From contig DMZB01000171.1 of assembly GCA_003482405.1 (NCBI GenBank), positions 1 to 8,183 of the forward strand: 8,183 bases of DNA, read 5' to 3'. Source of the DNA: Lactobacillus sp. (GTDB taxonomy: Bacteria; Bacillota; Bacilli; Lactobacillales; Lactobacillaceae). The notes under the pieces are model-generated. The model was not told where the DNA came from. It worked only from the letters and a program-made list of their open reading frames with translations, and searched no databases. The position numbers and the translations under genes were made by a program. Positions within the stretch are counted from its first letter, which is position 1, and each line of letters starts with the position of its first letter. Positions 5,335 through 8,183 of the stretch are shown here, piece by piece.

Positions 5335-6675
5335 CTATTCAATGCTGTTTAATGCTGTAAAAGCTGCTACGTAAATCTGCATAGTGGTCTTCATGTCAGC
5401 AATCTGCCACTGTTCATTAACTTGATGCATATAGCTCTTAACACTCGGCAACATACCGCCAAAGGCCACACAATTTGGCATGACACGAGCCAGTGTCGCA
5501 CCACCTGTTACAAGTGGTTCTGCGTTCTTATCACCAGTTACCTGCTGATAAGCTGCCATCAACGTTTTGACCAATGGACTGTCTGTTTTGACGTATTGCG
5601 GATTTAAGTAATCGAATTGTTGATATGTCAGACCAAATTTCGCGAGTGTGCTACTCAATTTATCGACCACCGCCTGTTTATCCACGGTGACTGGAATCCG
5701 CAGATCAATGTCGGCAGAACTAGTTTGTTTGTTCACTGTTAAGCTGGCCAAATTAAATGTCAGCCGACCTGAAACCGTGTCGCTAATATCACCCAGTACG
5801 TTTGCTGCATAGGCATCTTGCCCTAAACCTTTGTCAATAAATTGCAACATCGGCGCGTCAAAGACTTGTGACAAGGCCATCGCTAACCTGACAACTGCAT
5901 TTGTCCCTTTCGGAGCTTCCATCGAATGCACAGATTGTCCGGCAACCGTGATTGACTGATCATTTTCGGTAAAAGTAAAATTCAATTTCTGCAGGGCCGC
6001 TTTCACCTCGCCTTGTTTAGGACCGCTGTACTCGGCTGCACCTGGTACCGCATTAAATGGATTTTGTAGATCAATGTTTAAATCTTCTGAACCAGGACCG
6101 ATAATACGCGCTTGTAATAACGCTTTTTCTGCATACGTCACTGGGAAATCTGCGTCTGGCGCAATCCCAAAATCGACGGTGCGTTGTTCCTTAACATACT
6201 TATTTATGCCTCGCCAAAGTGTTTCTTCATCCGTTTCAAAAATAAAACGAATTTGATGACGTAGCTTTAACCCGGCATCCATCGCATGCTTCAGCGCATA
6301 TAATGCGGCAATTGTTGGTCCCTTATCGTCCTGCACGCCACGCCCATAAAGAACGCCATCCTTGATCGTCAGTTTGAACGGATCAGTCTGCCAGTCGGAC
6401 AAATTCCCTGCAGGCACGACGTCCATATGACAGATAACGCCTAACAGTTTGTCACCTGTACCAATGTCGGCATACCCGTAATAACCGTCTGGATCCAGAT
6501 ATGTTGTAAATCCCAAGGTTTCGCAAATATGCAACATGGCCTTTAATGCATCTAAATCATGTTCGCCAAACGGCGCGTGGTCAGTTGCCTCCGTTCCAAA
6601 TGACGGAAAGGAAACAATGCTGCTTAGAGACTGTATTGCTTGATCCATTTCAGTTTCAGAAATTGTTGCGTTCAT
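5335..6675 (-). CDS. M20-family metallodipeptidase (PepV/Sapep-like)
   Basis: Cytoplasmic zinc dipeptidase of family M20, 446 residues, slightly shorter than the roughly 470 of Lactobacillus PepV. The di-zinc active site is intact: HMDVVP (His83 ligand, Asp85 catalytic), GRGVQDDKGP (Asp116/117), ETDEET (Glu150 catalytic, Glu151 ligand), APDADFP (Asp174) and a C-terminal MHQVNE (His417). The lid domain carries GQSVHSMEAPKGTNA with His250, equivalent to the substrate-binding His of the family, although the usual GxSAHG reads GQSVHS. Likely role: cleaving dipeptides to supply free amino acids, plausibly arginine. M20 peptidases are found in ADI operons of some streptococci under the name arcT (in other species arcT is an aminotransferase), hence no symbol is given. 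AAAGGAG lies seven bases before the ATG. The gene begins 15 bases after the transporter stop, indicating one transcript. A 5-base-pair hairpin (5322-5335) straddles its stop codon. Confidence 0.92.
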   Translation of the reverse strand: MNATISETEMDQAIQSLSSIVSFPSFGTEATDHAPFGEHDLDALKAMLHICETLGFTTYLDPDGYYGYADIGTGDKLLGVICHMDVVPAGNLSDWQTDPFKLTIKDGVLYGRGVQDDKGPTIAALYALKHAMDAGLKLRHQIRFIFETDEETLWRGINKYVKEQRTVDFGIAPDADFPVTYAEKALLQARIIGPGSEDLNIDLQNPFNAVPGAAEYSGPKQGEVKAALQKLNFTFTENDQSITVAGQSVHSMEAPKGTNAVVRLAMALSQVFDAPMLQFIDKGLGQDAYAANVLGDISDTVSGRLTFNLASLTVNKQTSSADIDLRIPVTVDKQAVVDKLSSTLAKFGLTYQQFDYLNPQYVKTDSPLVKTLMAAYQQVTGDKNAEPLVTGGATLARVMPNCVAFGGMLPSVKSYMHQVNEQWQIADMKTTMQIYVAAFTALNSIE

Positions 6676-6690
6676 AAGGTTTCTCCTTTA

Positions 6691-8183
6691 CTAAAACAGT
6701 GCCAGGATGCCAATGTAGACAATCGATACAATAAGCAAGACGGCCATCAACTTGAACATCCACTTCCACCAAACGGTGATGTTGACGTGCGCGATTCCTA
6801 AAGCACCCATCACAATGCCGGAAGTTGGCGTAATTAGATTTACCCAGCCAGACGCGGCTTGGTAAGCCGTCACAACTGTACTTTCAGCAACATGCGCAAA
6901 TGTTCCCATCGGCCCAATAATGCCCATCGTTGCCGAAGCAAGTCCTGACGTTGATGGAATTAGGAATGACATCGGGATATAGAATAAATACGTTAAAACT
7001 GCAAATACACTTCGTGGTAAGGACTTCAGCCCCATTTCACCCCAGTGCAATACAGTATCTGTAATCGCTGCGTCGTTCATGATGACTTGAATCCCACGGG
7101 CGACGGCCACAATAAAGGCTACTGATAACAGTTCACTCATCCCATTCATGAAAGCTTCAATGAATTCAGATTCCTTCATGTGCGACAAGAACATGATCAA
7201 AATCGCCATTGCCATAAACAACATCGTAATTTCGTTAAAGTACCAAGTCCCAAACGGAATCATGTTTGTCCCTAACAGTTTGCCCAGGAACGGAATGCCT
7301 TTAACCCATTTGAGTAAATCATTCCAAATCGTGAGATGTGGATTGATCGAGGTCCACGGTATTAACGAAATAATCATGATGACAAACGCGGAACAAAATA
7401 CCCAAAGCACTCGCTTCTGCTCTTTACTTAGTTTGGCTTCTGATGCTTCTTGGTCATCATCGAAATTTTGTAAGAAACGCTTTTCATCTTCTTTACGTTG
7501 GCTATAAACCAATGATTTTGTTGGATCCTTTTTGATTTTCTTCGCGTAGTTATAAACGAAGAAGATGCTAATGGCATCGAAAATGATCAGCATGATAATC
7601 CGTGAAAACAAGCCATCCCCCATCGAAATATGAATTGTCTGTGAGGCTACGCCTGTCGCAAACGGATTCACTGTTGAGGCCAAACAACCAATCTGTGTTC
7701 CAATCAGTGCAATCCCGATTGCCGTCAGTGAATCAAAACCAACTTTCATCATGACTGGAATCAGCAGTGGATAAAATGCAATCGTTTCCTCGCCCATGCC
7801 ATAAGTCGTGCCACCAAGAGAGAACAAAATCATCAAAATAATAATTAATGCACTCTCTTTACCCTTAAATTTATGAACAATGTTGTTAATACCCTTATCA
7901 AGGGCCTTAGTTTTGTTTACAACGCCAAGAAAACCACCAATCACTAAAATAAATAGTGAAACTGATATGGCTCCATCTGTATGGGCGTTACCGATCATGC
8001 CGTAAACAGGTGCCATCAGGACATCCCAAATTCCTTGTGGTTGCGACTTTGTTTGGTGGTAAGTACCAGAAATAATGTGTCCAGCCTTGGTCACTGCATA
8101 ATGTCCACTGGGAATAAACCAGGTCAAAATTGCCACAAAAATGATGATGAAGATCAGTACTGTAAAGGCAGAAGGCATCTGCC
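6691..8183 (-). CDS. YfcC-family transporter, 5' end outside window (ArcD-type arginine/ornithine antiporter candidate)
   Basis: Polytopic membrane protein of the YfcC family (DcuC-like superfamily). Numbering counts from the Met at 8178. About 11-12 hydrophobic segments are visible, with a charged cytoplasmic loop at about 212-256. Family motifs are GGTTYGMGEETIAFYP (122-137), STVNPFATGVAS (168-179), PSTSGLAS (408-415) and TPTSG (450-454). Some family members, such as the streptococcal ArcD, exchange arginine for ornithine in the arginine deiminase pathway; others are uncharacterised, so the substrate is inferred from the neighbouring M20 peptidase, Crp/Fnr and ArgR genes. The frame stays open to the edge (codon CAG before this ATG), no ribosome site precedes 8178, and relatives usually have a short basic stretch before the K-x-MP sequence that opens the first membrane segment. 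The gene is therefore probably truncated by the window by a few to a few tens of residues. The C-terminus is complete (TAG at 6693-6691). Confidence 0.9.
   Translation of the reverse strand, partial: QMPSAFTVLIFIIIFVAILTWFIPSGHYAVTKAGHIISGTYHQTKSQPQGIWDVLMAPVYGMIGNAHTDGAISVSLFILVIGGFLGVVNKTKALDKGINNIVHKFKGKESALIIILMILFSLGGTTYGMGEETIAFYPLLIPVMMKVGFDSLTAIGIALIGTQIGCLASTVNPFATGVASQTIHISMGDGLFSRIIMLIIFDAISIFFVYNYAKKIKKDPTKSLVYSQRKEDEKRFLQNFDDDQEASEAKLSKEQKRVLWVFCSAFVIMIISLIPWTSINPHLTIWNDLLKWVKGIPFLGKLLGTNMIPFGTWYFNEITMLFMAMAILIMFLSHMKESEFIEAFMNGMSELLSVAFIVAVARGIQVIMNDAAITDTVLHWGEMGLKSLPRSVFAVLTYLFYIPMSFLIPSTSGLASATMGIIGPMGTFAHVAESTVVTAYQAASGWVNLITPTSGIVMGALGIAHVNITVWWKWMFKLMAVLLIVSIVYIGILALF

Noticed and set aside
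5309..5344. Possible promoter for the regulator genes: TTGAAT (minus, about 5344-5339) with AATAAT downstream.
   Set aside because: The spacing is 19 bases and both boxes are weak; the hairpin at 5322-5335 occupies the spacer. Not strong enough for a feature.
5342..5365. Near-direct repeat of ACAGCATT at the 3' end of the peptidase gene.
   Set aside because: It lies within the coding sequence for the last residues (TALNSIE region) and is only two short copies; likely a codon-level coincidence.
7148..7507. A 119-codon open frame on the + strand.
   Set aside because: It lies wholly antisense to the transporter gene, whose family motifs are intact, and its translation shows no recognisable domain; it is a shadow of the coding strand. 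The same applies to the shorter antisense and out-of-frame readings inside argS, the permease and the peptidase.
1..8183. Mobile elements, CRISPR arrays, toxin-antitoxin or phage-defence genes.
   Set aside because: Every gene is assigned to a metabolic, transport, regulatory or tRNA-charging family, gaps are short, and no terminal inverted repeats, transposase or spaced repeat arrays are seen.

Overview
The window reads as a piece of a Lactobacillales chromosome, most likely Lactobacillaceae. The reasons are the moderately AT-rich sequence, AGGAGG-type ribosome sites, a T-box leader in front of a tRNA synthetase, and protein families typical of arginine-metabolising lactic acid bacteria. Genus and species cannot be fixed from the sequence alone. 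All seven genes lie on the minus strand, so transcription runs from high to low coordinates.

In order of transcription the layout is: a YfcC-family membrane transporter whose N-terminus runs off the right edge (6691-8183); an M20 metallodipeptidase (5335-6675); a Crp/Fnr-family regulator (4583-5263); an ArgR-family regulator (4114-4566); a small Nim-like/PPOX flavin-fold protein (3617-4099); a LysP-type amino acid permease (2142-3620); then a 5' leader with a complete T-box riboswitch (about 1889-2098), argS (185-1873) and a rho-independent terminator (56-91). Gaps upstream of argS are 14-16 bases or a 4-base overlap. The exception is 71 bases in front of the Crp/Fnr start, which hold a short hairpin and a 10-base-period repeat. 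Genes from the transporter to the permease therefore look like one or two operons, with argS on its own promoter and leader.

The gene set looks like the accessory end of an arginine deiminase (ADI) locus. ADI loci in streptococci and lactobacilli commonly carry a YfcC-type ArcD antiporter, an M20 peptidase (called ArcT in some streptococci), a Crp/Fnr regulator (ArcR/Flp) and an ArgR-type regulator. arcA, arcB and arcC are not in the window, so this is inference; they would be expected beyond the right edge. The peptidase could feed arginine from peptides, the transporter could exchange arginine for ornithine, the permease could import basic amino acids, and the two regulators could respond to energy/oxygen status and arginine. 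argS is controlled separately by charging of its tRNA.

The most interesting points are an ArgR paralogue whose two arginine-binding motifs are both degraded, a T-box leader in which the antiterminator base discriminates between two overlapping candidate specifier codons, and a flavin-fold gene translationally tied to the permease. I did not find evidence of a wholly new type of system; there are no mobile elements, CRISPR arrays, rRNA or tRNA genes, and no gene-free stretch longer than about 270 bases.
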